Of a stretch of 64,000 nucleotides of DNA, positions 26,901 through 38,474 are shown piece by piece. Numbering within the stretch: position 1 is the first letter of the stretch; every line of letters begins with the position of its first letter. The notes beneath the pieces were generated by a model that searched no databases, was not told the DNA's origin, and saw only the letters and a list, made by a program, of their open reading frames with translations. The DNA comes from Campylorhamphus procurvoides (taxonomy: Eukaryota > Chordata > Aves > Passeriformes > Dendrocolaptidae): assembly GCA_013396655.1 (NCBI GenBank), contig WBMV01004767.1, positions 226,329 to 290,328 of the forward strand, written 5' to 3'. A program made the position numbers and the translations under genes.

Positions 26901-29298
26901 TGTCACACATAATGGGAGCTGTGGGGACACTGTGCCACTTTGGGGCCTCCCTGCACAGCCCCCCTTGCAGAGCCACGTGGTGTTGGGTGACCACCCCAGG
27001 AAATGAATTCATGTTCATGAGAAGGGACAGCAGCAGATTAAAAGGCTGCTCTTTGCAGTTTATTAATAAGGGACCCTTTGAAAGGGGACACAGAAAAATC
27101 CCTGTGTCAAACCAGCCTCTCCAGACCGTTCCGTGTTTTCATCGAGGACATGGCCAGTACCCTGTGAGAGCTCAGCACTAAAAGACAAGCTTTAAGGGGG
27201 GGTTTAAAGATGTCACAAATAAGAAATAACACCCTGTTTGGAGCAGCCGTGCTCACCAATTTGACTCCATATGGCATTTCTGCTGCACATCAGAAATGGC
27301 TGTTAGTCAGAACCTTCCTCCCCCCCAGTGCCAGGGAAGGCTCAGTGCTGGATTCCTTTGGCTCTGGGAGCAGGGGGTGGATGGAGCAGGGCAGAGTTCA
27401 TGGGCTGGGTGTTCCCTCAATGTCACCTGTGCCCTGGGGACAAAACAAACCCCCAGAAAGGCACTGGGGTTTATCCAAAATGACTATGTCATTCCCTTTC
27501 AATACAGCCCTCTATGAAAACACTTCCCAGGGATATTTAATTTGAATTAATCTTGGATCTCTGACACTTTCTAATATGTCACTCTTGCTTTTCAAGTTTG
27601 GCTTTTTGAGTAGACTGCCAATAAATAAGTGATTTTTTTCCACCAGCAGGTTACCTCTTGGAGACAGTTTTCTATGGATGAAGGGAGAAGGGATGTGTTG
27701 ACAGTCACAGATACCAAGACCATATGCTGCCTAATCTCATCTCGAGCACATACTCTGAACCTCCTGAAATCTATGATATTTAAAAGCATCTCCACTACAG
27801 CAGTCCCCATCCATCAGATCTCTTGCTCCAGGATCCCTCTCCACGCGTACTCCCACTTTGCTCCCTGCTCTCCACTCTCAGACCCTCTGGGCTCAGACCC
27901 ACAACAGTTTGCTCAGCAGCTCCTGTGGATTTGCTGATGTTTTCCTGCCTCTGACTGAGATCAGAGTTTTGATTTACCTCCTACAACATTATGCAAAACA
28001 ATTCTAACAAGTTTTACCTTGTTCTACCAAAGACACCAGGCATTCAAAGCAGAAGCCAAGCTGAAAAGGTGCTGGATTGGAATCACTACTAATGCAAGAT
28101 GCAACAGCAAAAAGATCTGTAAAGTAAATGTAAAATGTGAAAAGAAATAAGTAGAGATCTGGTGTAAAAGATCTCTTTTGCTTTCTTCTTTAAATAAGAT
28201 TTATATTGTCCCTGTGTGTTCCTGCCTGACTGTCTCCCCTCTTCACTGGGAACTTGTTTTAAGCCACCAACAGCCTTTGGCAGACTGGTAGAACATCCAA
28301 AAATACTGCAGTTCTCTGGCTGCAGCGAGACAATGAGACAGGAAAGGATGATTTTATTACTGCCCTGAGGAAAAGAGCCCTGGTTTTAAGCATCAAAGGA
28401 TGCATATGGGACTAATCAGTTGGAGGCAAAGGCTTTAAAGTCTGTCTCCTGCCCCTGCCCATCACACCAAAGTGCTGCTCCCGACCAGGGCTGCAAATCA
28501 CCACTGTAAATATTAATATCACCACATCCCTCTCTGTCTGCAGCCCAGAGAGCTGTGGGGCTTTAATAAAACAGCCTTTCTGTAATTACAGAGGGATCCC
28601 TGCTCCAAGTGCAGCACAGACACCAGATCTGTCCTGTGCCTCTGCTGAGATTACGGGTGTGACAAGTGTGATTTGGAGAAACACACCACGATGGCACAAT
28701 TTCATGCTCAGTTTGCCATGCTTACAACCAGGCAACAGGAAAAAAAAAGCCTTCAACTGGTAAATGGAGTAAATTTGCTATGGAAATCACTGAGAGAAGA
28801 TAAATAGAGAGTCCTACAATGTCATTTTTACAGTCAATTTTCCTTCTGTATCTGCAGCTAATCTCAAAAGAAGGGAAATTACATAAACATTTCATCTGGA
28901 CTGTAATAGTACTAAATAAAGGGCTCTAGAGATTATTTATGTGATGTAGATAGGCTGTCAGTGGCAAACTGGAGAAGTACAGTAACACTGAAACACAATC
29001 CTCCCTAATTCATGTACAGTACTAAGTGGGAGCTTATGCAACTTCCAAGTAAACACTTTTCCAGCCATTTGAAGCAGTTGGAGCTGAGCAGTGTGCTGAA
29101 GAGAGGCAGCAGTCCCTTCCCCTCACACACAGACTTGCTTTGGAGAAAAGGCTTTAGCATTAAATCTTACATGGACTTATTTTACCTCCACCATTTGAGG
29201 GAGGGGGTTGAATGCATTAAACTGCCCTGGTCCCAGGCCAGGGGTGGCTGCTGGAGCAGAGGGAGGTGTGTCCCAGTCATGAGTCAGTCACCTGCTCC
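17991..29298. other. Intronic, mostly nothing recognised
   Basis: This long interval has no recognised gene. Positions 25010-25690 form an AT-rich block with repeated TAATTA/ATTAAT words that could be a conserved enhancer-type element. Positions 26160-26240 are a low-complexity AT/TATA-rich tract. No CR1 or LTR copy is recognised by eye. Confidence 0.4.
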
Positions 29299-29331
29299 AG
29301 CCACCAGAGCCACCAGAGCCACCAGAGCCAT
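29299..29331. repeat. Short 9-bp tandem repeat (CCACCAGAG)
   Basis: About three and a half copies of the nonamer AGCCACCAG are present. It is short and perfect enough to be a small minisatellite. The resulting SHQ/TRA repeats in open frames are incidental. Confidence 0.8.
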
Positions 29332-30716
29332 CCCTCCCAACCCAAGGTCCTTGATAAAGCCCTTGAAGATCCTACCAGACACGTTCTGTTTGGTGCGTGT
29401 GTTCCAGCCAGTGCCTCCTGGCCCTGCAAAGGGACAGCTGGAGAGCAGCTTGGGAAGAGGGATGGGAGAGCAGCAAAGTCCACCTGCCATGATCCCAGTG
29501 GGAATAAAACTCTTGCTTGTGCCCTGTGGAGCAGGGCCTCAAGGCTGCCCAGCTCTTCCAAGGGGTGGAAACCCAGCCTGCCCTCCCCAGGGCTGCCCTG
29601 CCTGGGTCCGAGGAGGGATGTGGGTGTCCTTCTGGCTCTTTCTTGCAGCTGTGACTCCCCCACGGTGACCCCAAGCAGCTGCAGCAGCCTTGCCTTCCCT
29701 CCTGAGCAGGATTGCCATGCACTCCACCACTATTCACCAGGAAAAACAAGGAGTTCTGTCACCTGCAGCCACTGGAGGAGCAGCAGAGCAGCCCTTCCTG
29801 CAGCCCCGACTCACCGAGTCCTGTCCTTTCCTGCTCTAAAGTGACATTAAAGCATCTTTCCCCCATTAGCTGATATTGCAGCAGTGGCAGATGCACAACA
29901 AATAACACATTGTACACCTGTACTTCAAAGGCCTGAAGGGTGCAAGTGCAGCATCTGCCTTAGATACCGTTTTTTTAATGTTTTCCATAAAAAGGGTGTG
30001 TGATATTTATTTGTTTTCCAGCCAAGTGCTCTGATTGTGGTTTCTTCCAGTTTTCACTCTGCTGCTCGGTGACCTGGCTGCTCCAGTGAGAGCAAAGGGC
30101 ATTGGAGAAATAGAATGGAGAGAAATGCAGTTATTAATCAGCACAGCTTACTGAAAATGAGCACACTGCACAGGGCCAAGCCCCAAGGAAAGGAAAAAAG
30201 TCATGGCATTTCTAGGAACGCCACTGGAGGCTGTGTGGCAAACCTCTGAATAATGAGATGAGAAGGTAAAATGAATGTACTTGGGGTGCCCTGAGGGGTT
30301 AAAAAACCATAACATCTCCCCTGTCTGAGAGAGGAAACTTCACACAACTTCACTGTGTGTTCATGTTTGCAAGGAGTTCTCACAAAACTNTGAACCTCTC
30401 ACATGGGGTTTATGGCCTTGCCTGCTGGGCAAGAACATCTCTAAATAACCAGCTGCAAGTCAAGATGAACAATTTCAAATTCACAGCCAAGATTTCAGCC
30501 CTACAAGGCCCTCCCACATTCCTGGAGGTTTATACACACAAACTGACTCCAATATTTAGACAAGCTCGTCCGTTCACAAGTTTGATGCACGGTGAATTTT
30601 CTGTACTGTATCAACTGTACCCTGCTATGGAGATTAAATTAACAATGTTGTGGCAAAGCACAAACCACAGTTTATAATAGATTTATAAGTACTGTATGGA
30701 CATGTTTGTCTTGTCT
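29332..30716. other. Intronic, with one ambiguous base
   Basis: No gene or repeat is recognised. A single N at 30390 marks a sequencing or gap-closure ambiguity. Confidence 0.4.
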
Positions 30717-30905
30717 TTTATTTCCTCATAAGTGATGCTGTTATGATGGCCATAACTCTCACTTCCTCGCCTTGGAGGCTGCTGGCAATAGCATAAAAAT
30801 AGATTTTGAGAATTTATATCATACATGCATCATAAGAAGGCAACAGAAGAGCACAGGTAAGATTTATTTAGGTTTAGAGGTGGAGTTCTTCATATCCATT
30901 TCCTT
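30717..30905. repeat. 189-bp perfect direct duplicate, copy 1
   Basis: By eye this is identical, base for base, to 31099-31287 (offset 382). The copy ends at a single N (30906). Its sequence is AT-rich and unique-looking, not a known transposon end. Confidence 0.95.
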
Positions 30906-31098
30906 NGCCTTCTGCTTAGATCTGCTCTAGGGCAACATCCCAGGACGTGCTGTTTGCCCAGGGAAGGGGGGCAGTGACACCCCAAAGCCTCCCAAAGGAG
31001 CTCCAGGGAGGAGGCACAGCCCAACTCCAAGGGACTCCCAAAAGGGACATGCTGGGGTCACCCACTGCTGTCTGAGATAGATGGGATGGGATGGGATN
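30906..31098. other. 191-bp segment bounded by single Ns, between duplicated copies
   Basis: This segment has an N at 30906 and an N at 31098. It is GC-richer than its surroundings and ends in three TGGGA pentamers just before the second N. The pattern is what a gap-closing step leaves when it places a fragment between two contigs that overlap but were not merged. Confidence 0.85.
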
Positions 31099-31287
31099 TT
31101 TATTTCCTCATAAGTGATGCTGTTATGATGGCCATAACTCTCACTTCCTCGCCTTGGAGGCTGCTGGCAATAGCATAAAAATAGATTTTGAGAATTTATA
31201 TCATACATGCATCATAAGAAGGCAACAGAAGAGCACAGGTAAGATTTATTTAGGTTTAGAGGTGGAGTTCTTCATATCCATTTCCTT
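31099..31287. repeat. 189-bp perfect direct duplicate, copy 2
   Basis: This copy begins right after the single N at 31098 and is identical to 30717-30905. After 31287 the sequence continues into ordinary intron, whereas copy 1 stops at an N. That suggests copy 2 is the natural context. Confidence 0.95.
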
Positions 31288-33240
31288 ACTAGCCCTAACA
31301 GTCAGTGGCCTCACTCCCCACCAGCCCCAGGACCTGCGGTTCCCCCAGGACAAACAGGACCTGCACTGGAACTGTGGGACCAACTTTGGGCTCCCTTCTG
31401 ATACAGAAACTGGAAGTCAGCACAAAACAAATTCCTGCAGGAACCCTGCTACAGCCCCAGAAGATTCACTCCCAGAACTGAGGGGCCCGTTTCTAATTCT
31501 ACTTGTTCTACTTGTGGAGAAGCTTCACAAGGACAGAATTTCATCACCACCTCTTTCCAAGGTGCCTGTTTGCAAAGGTAACAGTGGGCAGGTGCCAAAT
31601 GTGCCCTCCCAAGACACTGGTGGGAGCTGCTGGGACCTTCTGCTGGCAGAACCACGGGGGCTGTGGATGGTGCCACACCTGCTGAACCATCACTGCACCC
31701 ACATGGCCTTCCACCCGCACCTTTGTCTGTGCAGTGACAAAGCAGGGACTGTTCATTACCTTCCTGTGCTGGGATGTTTGCTCTGACAGGACCTTCCTTC
31801 CACCTGGTATAAATGTTCATAAATCCAGAGTGAAATATGCAATAAAAAAGGGAAGATTTGCAGTTATATGGAAGAGCTCAAATAAAGTTCATGGTTTCTA
31901 AGTAATGCAGCTTTCAATTACCATACCCTTTTTAAACTGGGAAAGATGTAATGTTAATCAAACATGCAATTTGCAAGTGTTTTTCTTTAGTAAATGTCAT
32001 GTACAAGTAGATATTTAGGATGTAATGCACAAAGTAATTGCAGTTGGATAACTTTCCAGGGTAATATTTATTTACATTAGAGCAGACGTGAGTATTCCTG
32101 AGAAAGGAATGAATGCTGTGCATGAAATCCTAACCCCAGTGGAGGCAATTCCAACCCCTTTGCCTTCCAGGACCAGAATGTCACCCTTTCTTCTCATAAC
32201 TCAGTATGTTAACTAAGCCCTTTCCTGCTGCTTCATGAGTGCAGAATGGAGCCAGCACAAGGCAGCTCCATGCAGGAAATGCTGACTCTCTCCCAGCCAA
32301 AAAATACCAGCTGGGAATGACAGAAAGTGCCTGGAAACCAGAGGAGTGGTGAGCTCAGACAGGACCTCTGATGGCAGAGGTTCCATTCCAGGCTCCAGGT
32401 TGGGCTCTACAGGTGGATCATGACACCTTTCAGGGTCCTGGGATCCTTACAAATCCCCAGGAAAAGGTTTTCATGGGAATTTATTCTTCTGCTCAGGTAC
32501 TTAGATCAGGATTGGAGCACCCAGACACTTCTGGGGGGTCACAAGTCAATGGACATCCCTCCCACTGCCACTAGCTGCAGATAATAGTGAATTATTTTAT
32601 AAGGCTAACAGCCAAATTAAATTTTGCAAAAAAAAGGATATATTTCTGTCTCTAATAAACGAGTGTTTGCTGCCTACACCAGCTGGAAAATAACTGCTGT
32701 ATCCACCACGCGGGGGTCAGCAGGAGGGGATGTTCAGCTGGCATAATGAGTGACAGCAATGCCTATCAGGGCAATAGGGGAACTGCCAGCAAGATGAGGG
32801 ATTGGCTGCCCCCAGTAGGAAAACAATCTTTACATTCATGGCAAGAGGCTTCTCAATGGGCCATCCTGCCCTGGGAGCTGCAGGCTCTCCAACTGCCCAC
32901 AGAGGTCAGCGCTGGGGCTGAGGGAAGAGTTAAAAAGTAACTGCAGAGCCCTAAATAGGGCCTTTCATCAGCAAACAAATGTTCTTTCACAAAGTCCTTG
33001 CCCATGGCACATTTCAAGCCCCTGCAACATCCTCTTGGGAAGAGTGCAGGCTCTGTTCCTCTCTCCCAGTTGGACACACACATCACCCAGCAGCAGCACC
33101 TCAGCCCTGCCCAGAGCCTTCCCCAGCAGACAGGAGCAGTGTCCTGGCTCCAGAGCAGCCCAGAACAGGAGGTGGGACCAGGCTGGGCAGGACAGCCCTA
33201 CAGAGACAGGGGCTGAGGAGCAATGGGGCAGCCACAGGGC
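31288..33240. other. Intronic, nothing recognised
   Basis: No gene or repeat family is recognised. Confidence 0.4.
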
Positions 33241-33308
33241 CCCCCCCNNNNNNNNNNNNNNNNNNNNNNNNNNNNNNNNNNNNNNNNNNNNNNNNNNTGG
33301 GGGGGTCC
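33241..33308. other. 50-N assembly gap flanked by a C run and a G run
   Basis: The left flank ends in a run of Cs directly before the Ns (33248-33297). The right flank starts T followed by a G run and then TCCCC. The round gap length of 50 suggests a placeholder. Confidence 0.95.
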
Positions 33309-36300
33309 CCAGTGTGTGGCCCTGGCTCATGGGGTGTTTTCATACCCCATTTCTTTCTCAGCTTCCCCCAAGCTACAGAACTCATGGCAAGGCACCGTTT
33401 CCATCAGCCAGCAGTTTGCCTCCACTTGTTTATGTTTACAAAGCATTCTCCACTGTTTTCTTTGCCTGGAAAATTGGTTATTTTATCAAAGAAAGCTATC
33501 AGCTGCCTTTTGCACTATCTACCTTAGATAAATATATGTTCTATTTTAATCCATTTTTCATTTACTTCTGGGCAATTGATTCTCTTATTTTCTTCAGAAT
33601 GCATTCTATGGTGTTTATATTATTTTGACTGGAAAAACACGCCTGTAGCTACGAACATTATTTTCCCACCCTGTTAAAAGTAGCAACTGTGTTTGATTTT
33701 CTTCAAGTACACGATACTGTGACCAAGGAATGAGTATCTGTCTCTCTCAGTTGTCTAGACCAGCATGGGGAAGGTATTTCTGGCTCGGCCCACCATGGAA
33801 TATAGAACAGGAACAAAGAAGAAGATAATTTGAAGAGAGTGATGGGCCTGAGAGGGTTTCCACCCACCAATTCCTTCCCAGGGTGTCCTGATGGTGAGCA
33901 TTTGGAGAGGTTTACAGGGAGCAGGAATGGCATTCGTGTTTGGGCTGTGATCCAGCTGTGTATTGCCATGGCCACAGTGCTCAGGGAGATTTGTGAGGCG
34001 TTTCTGTGCATTGCTGAGTCTCTGCTAAATCACAACCCCACAGAACCTCAAACAAATAAACTTTGTATTAGGCATTAACACCCCTAATGCACTACCTGCA
34101 AGGACCTGGTCAGCATGTTTTGGACCCTGCCAAGTGCCCCTTTCACCTGGGCAAGGGTTATCACCAAATGCCTGCTACCAGGTCATACTCCCTGTGCTGT
34201 TTCTCTCCCCTTTGCTCATCTCTTTCTGACCCCACACTCATTATCCTTGCAGAAGATGGGCCAAGAGATCTGTCCAGTTTGGGTGACACCAGTGTCCCTC
34301 TGCAATTCCCCTAAAGCATCCTCTCCTTTTCTCTTTTCCCTTCCACTGCTGTTTCTTTTTAACAGGCATAACTCAGCTTGACTTTTGGCTAGTCTTACTT
34401 TATCCCTGATGTATTTTGACTTCTAAGACATAGTTTTGTCTGCTGTTCAGTTCCTTTTCCTCTTCCTTACTACTCATTTCTACTATCTCTGCTTGTTTCT
34501 GCTGTCTCCTCTTTTGGTAACGAATATGAAACCAGCTCTAACATCTCCAGCTACAAGTTTCTGCCTCTTAAGCTTAAGTTGCTGATTCCTGACAGTTTTC
34601 TTAGAGCCTGGACTTGGGGGCATCTATCACACAGAATTTCCTGAGTGTTCCAAGCCAAAACACATTCCAAATGGATCTGCTCAGTTTTGAATGTTTGTTT
34701 TATTGCTTTGCAATTCATGAATGACTGACGTTATTTTCTACGGCTGGGTCATTTATTCCATCTTCATTACCTACAACACTACATCTGAAATAGCATTTTC
34801 CTGGTTCAGTAATCTGTTGGCAGGAATATCTACTATTTCAGTAACACTTGTTCTCCAAAATATATCAGAGGAATTAAAGCTTGGAAGGCGTACAAGTCCT
34901 AGACGTATTTCTCTCAGTAGTAACATTTGACAGGCCCCTCCACGGAGCCAACTCAAGTGCTAAACCTGCAAAACACATTTCTAGCACTCCACACTTCAAA
35001 CTTTCAGCAGCCTCTCCCGCAGTGCTTGTGACCTAAACAGATGTTGATGTGCCTTTACTGTCTTTTATTCCTCTTAAGCCAATCATAACCCTACAGCACG
35101 AAGCTACTGTGTCAGCTGAAGTGCCTTTTCAACAGAAACCATGAGGCAGTGGCTCTGTGCCTTGTTATAATCATTACAGAATTACAGAATGTGGTACAGG
35201 AGCTTGTGCTTTCACAGAGGACCCCTCTTTGCACACAGCGTGTGGTGGAACCTTTACAACAACTAATGGGGAATTCTGCCTTCCCAAATGTTTGGGACTC
35301 GAAGCACCAGCTCTGTGCAGAGCCAGTGTCTCTGAACAGGAGGGGCCTGTGACATCCGTGGGTGCAGCTGAATGTCACCAGGGTTTCCAGGCTGGCAAAT
35401 TTAACTCTACAGTCCTCAATAACAGAAAAAGTGATCTGACTCCCTGGATTCTTCCAGCTCCCCTTTCCCTGCCCAAAACCCCAGAGGGGTGGGGAGGGGG
35501 CTGGCTGTCCCAGCTGGCTGGTGGCAGCTTATTTCCCGTGTTCTGTGGCCTGACTCAAACTGCTCATGCCATCAGAGTGAAGGCACCTCCTCCACACCTG
35601 GGGCACCATTTCACTCCCCACGGCCCCCCCTCACTGCAGGAGTTTGCAGAAGGCACCTGGCTGAGGGTCTCACCTGGCACTGCCTGGGCACAATCAATCT
35701 GAAAGGACTGATCAACCCCAGACAGCACCCAGAAGGGTGTTTTGATCCAATTATATCCCATTTTTATGACTGCACAGTGCAACAGTTTATAAACACGACA
35801 GAGATATTGTGGTTTAGTGAATGTAAGCCAAACATTTGCACGGAGCCTCTGGGAGATTCGCATGCCCATGAAGTCCAGGATCAGTCTGCTCCAGTGTGAC
35901 ACACAAGGACTTTGTGCCTGTGCTCAGCTGATGTTTGGCATGCTGCAGTGCAGCAAACACAAAAGTGGACTTGAGCTGTCATGTAAGATAATTGATTTTG
36001 ACAAGACTACAAGTTAATTTGTCACTATTCTGCAACTTATTTGAAAATTCTTTGCAGCGCTGTCCCAGAGGACAGCATGTAATCGCTTGTAAACTGAAAT
36101 TAGGGCCAGAGTTAAATATCATTAAATCTCAGGTACAGCCCGAGCTCAGCATGTGCCTACTAATGCGTTCCCTTCCCCATTACTGCAAGGACACGGCTGT
36201 AGCAAAGGTTAGGAAGATTATTGCTCAAGTTGCAAATCACTTCTAACTAGAGAATGAGGCGGAGATACATTCCCAGGCAGCCCGAAAATGGGTGGGAGGG

Positions 36301-36400
36301 GAAAGTCACCAAAGTGTCCGTGCACTCATTGTTTGTTGCTTTTCTTTTGCAGCTCCACACACACAAACCCCTGTGTGAGAGCAGGAACCCAGAGAGGAGG
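33309..36400. other. Intronic, pyrimidine-rich stretch at 34200-34365
   Basis: Positions 34200-34365 are pyrimidine-rich on the plus strand and end in an AACAG that resembles a splice acceptor, but no coding exon follows. Nothing else is recognised. Confidence 0.4.
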
Positions 36401-36552
36401 ATTTCCCATCCCTGGAAGTGCCCAAGGCCAGGCTGGACGGGGCTTGGGCCAACCTGGTTAGTGAATGGCATCCCTATCCATGGCAGGGGTTTGGAATGGG
36501 ATGATCTTTAAGGTCCCTTCCAACCCAAACCACTCCATGATTTTATGATTCT
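36401..36552 (+). repeat. CR1 LINE 3' end, sense on the plus strand
   Basis: The CR1 sense sequence shows GGAAGTGCCCAAGGCCAGG, then CATGGCAGGGGTTTGGAATGG, then TTAAGGTCCCTTCCAACCC. It ends with two copies of the terminal octamer (ATGATTTT, ATGATTCT). Few CR1 copies in this window are on the plus strand. Confidence 0.92.
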
Positions 36553-38360
36553 AAATAAAATAAAGAGGAATATTAAAGCTCATCTTTGTACTAATATATC
36601 CAAATTAAATCACTGCTCACTCCAGCCATTCCAGTGTTTTATTATAACACAGCATGAAGGATTGGTAGATATTTTAAAAGTGGATTGCAAAGAACATATT
36701 GTTTGACAGTTTTATTTGAGACCGTTAAATATTAATTGCTGAACAAAAGGGTGCATTAAAAAATTATGTTGGATACAAATAATTCAACTCCCTATAACTA
36801 GAAAGAATATTTGCATATTCACCCTCTCTCAAGCCTAACACTCACCTTTCATAGGTTTGGGGGGTTTGGATGGTTATTTCTACCAGAGAGCACAACTGCA
36901 TTAGGGTTTGACTTCCAGGTGGAAGTGAAGGCGGTGGGCACAGGCATCACAGATGGCTCCATAACAGCAATTTAAGTGGGGCCCTCAACGTTCCAGATGT
37001 TTCAGCAGCTGGTTAGGATCTTTTGGACAGGTAGGAAAGGAATTACAACAAGAGCTGCTGCTCCCTGGGAGTCCCCAGGACAGAAAGAACCCGCTGGTTG
37101 TCTCGGGGTGCTGCAGCCCCTCCCTCAGCTGCAGGCCAGCCCGAGCTGCCCAAAGTGGTTTATGGAATGGCTGTGTCCTGAAAGGGCAGGGGGCAGGCCC
37201 TCCACACCCTGCAGGGCTGCTCAAAGTAGGTTGGGAAGCCACAGGCTCTTCCCCAAGGCACAAACTTACTCTCCATACTGCCAACACAGAGACCTGCCCG
37301 TGCATATCCTGCTCTCTGGTGCTGGGCCAGGCACCAAACTGAGACTCTTCCCCCAAATCCATCTTGTGCTCAAACAGACAGTGCATTACAGTCAGAACTC
37401 CTTAATTTCACTAATTACTTTGGAACAATCATAAGCAAACAAAAGGCACGGGGCAGGTGCCATGTGCCAGGAGACTCAGTGTCTGCTCAGTCACAAACCC
37501 CATCAAGCCCACCTGCTCTCCAAACCTGCCAGCAACTCAGATCGCTTTGGGTTCAATTTCTCCAGAAATGGAGACTCTGCTCATTCCAATTAGACTTTTG
37601 GAGCAGGGACACCTGTACTGGAAAGCCATCTGAAAGGGGGCTCAGATGGTGACTCTGATGCTTTTCAGCAGCAATCACTGATTTTGCAGAAACAATTCTC
37701 TGCCCATTATTTGAACTAAACTGAATCCAAATCGTCTCGTTTTATAGACTCTTATTTCCTAAATTTTAGAAAGTGCCTCATAAACCTTTATATATGTCTC
37801 TCTTTATTCCCCTCTTCTCCTCTCCCACTTGAAGCTCAAGTATAGAAACCCACTGCTGGAGTCCCCTGGCAGCTTTTGCAAACATTGAATTCATGGAATC
37901 ACAGACTACATTAAATAAGTGTTTCTGACTGCCCGTCTCTGTTCTCCACTCCTGTGTGAGAGTGACACTGGTGGCACACTTGGCATTTCCACTTAAACAG
38001 TGACTTGGCTAAGACAGGAGCCACACAGAAGGGTTGGTATTTGGGTCCCTGAAAAGGCAGGCTGGCATTTTGAAGCACGTTACAGGAATCTCTCTGTGAT
38101 GGAAATGGTGTTGCAGACTCTTAGCCAGGCTACCCGAGCAGCACCAGCCAGGCTATGGAAAACAAGGAGTAAGAGAGAACTCCAGGCACTGAAATCCTGC
38201 CACTGCTCTGCTTGAGAGCCATTTCATGGCTGTGCTGCAGCATCTCACTGGGGGTGAAGCCATAGGCAGCTCCTTGAAACCCACTTCACCCCCTGCCCGC
38301 GGATCAGGCAATCAGGACAGCACCAAGTGGAGCTGCAGCTCAGGAGCCTCTTCCCACCCA
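36553..38360. other. Intronic, nothing recognised
   Basis: No repeat family or exon is recognised. An open plus frame at 36976-37434 has no known similarity. Confidence 0.4.
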
Positions 38361-38474
38361 GGAATGAGGGGGGATTGAGGGCAATAAGGGAGGGGGGCAA
38401 AGGAAAAGAATGGAGAAAAGCAGGAAGCAAGAGGAAAACGAGATGGAAGGGAGATGATAGGAGACAGAAGATGG
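38361..38474. repeat. Purine-rich (GA) tract
   Basis: Over about 115 bp the plus strand is almost entirely A and G, with only scattered T and C. It includes several G runs and AGGAAG/GGAGA words. The strand asymmetry is far from the local background. Confidence 0.85.

Noticed and set aside
29012..29844. Plus-strand frames of 218 and 192 codons
   Set aside because: They overlap in different frames, include the 9-bp repeat, and show no recognisable domain or exon boundaries.
34300..34366. Strong polypyrimidine tract plus CAG on the plus strand
   Set aside because: No open coding segment with a donor follows, and MEGF11 is on the opposite strand.
36976..37434. Plus-strand open frame of 152 codons
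   Set aside because: It lacks any recognised similarity and is antisense to the gene; it is compatible with chance.
37885..37906. TTCATGGAATCACAGACT resembling a CR1 terminus
   Set aside because: It is too short, and no CR1 body sequence follows.
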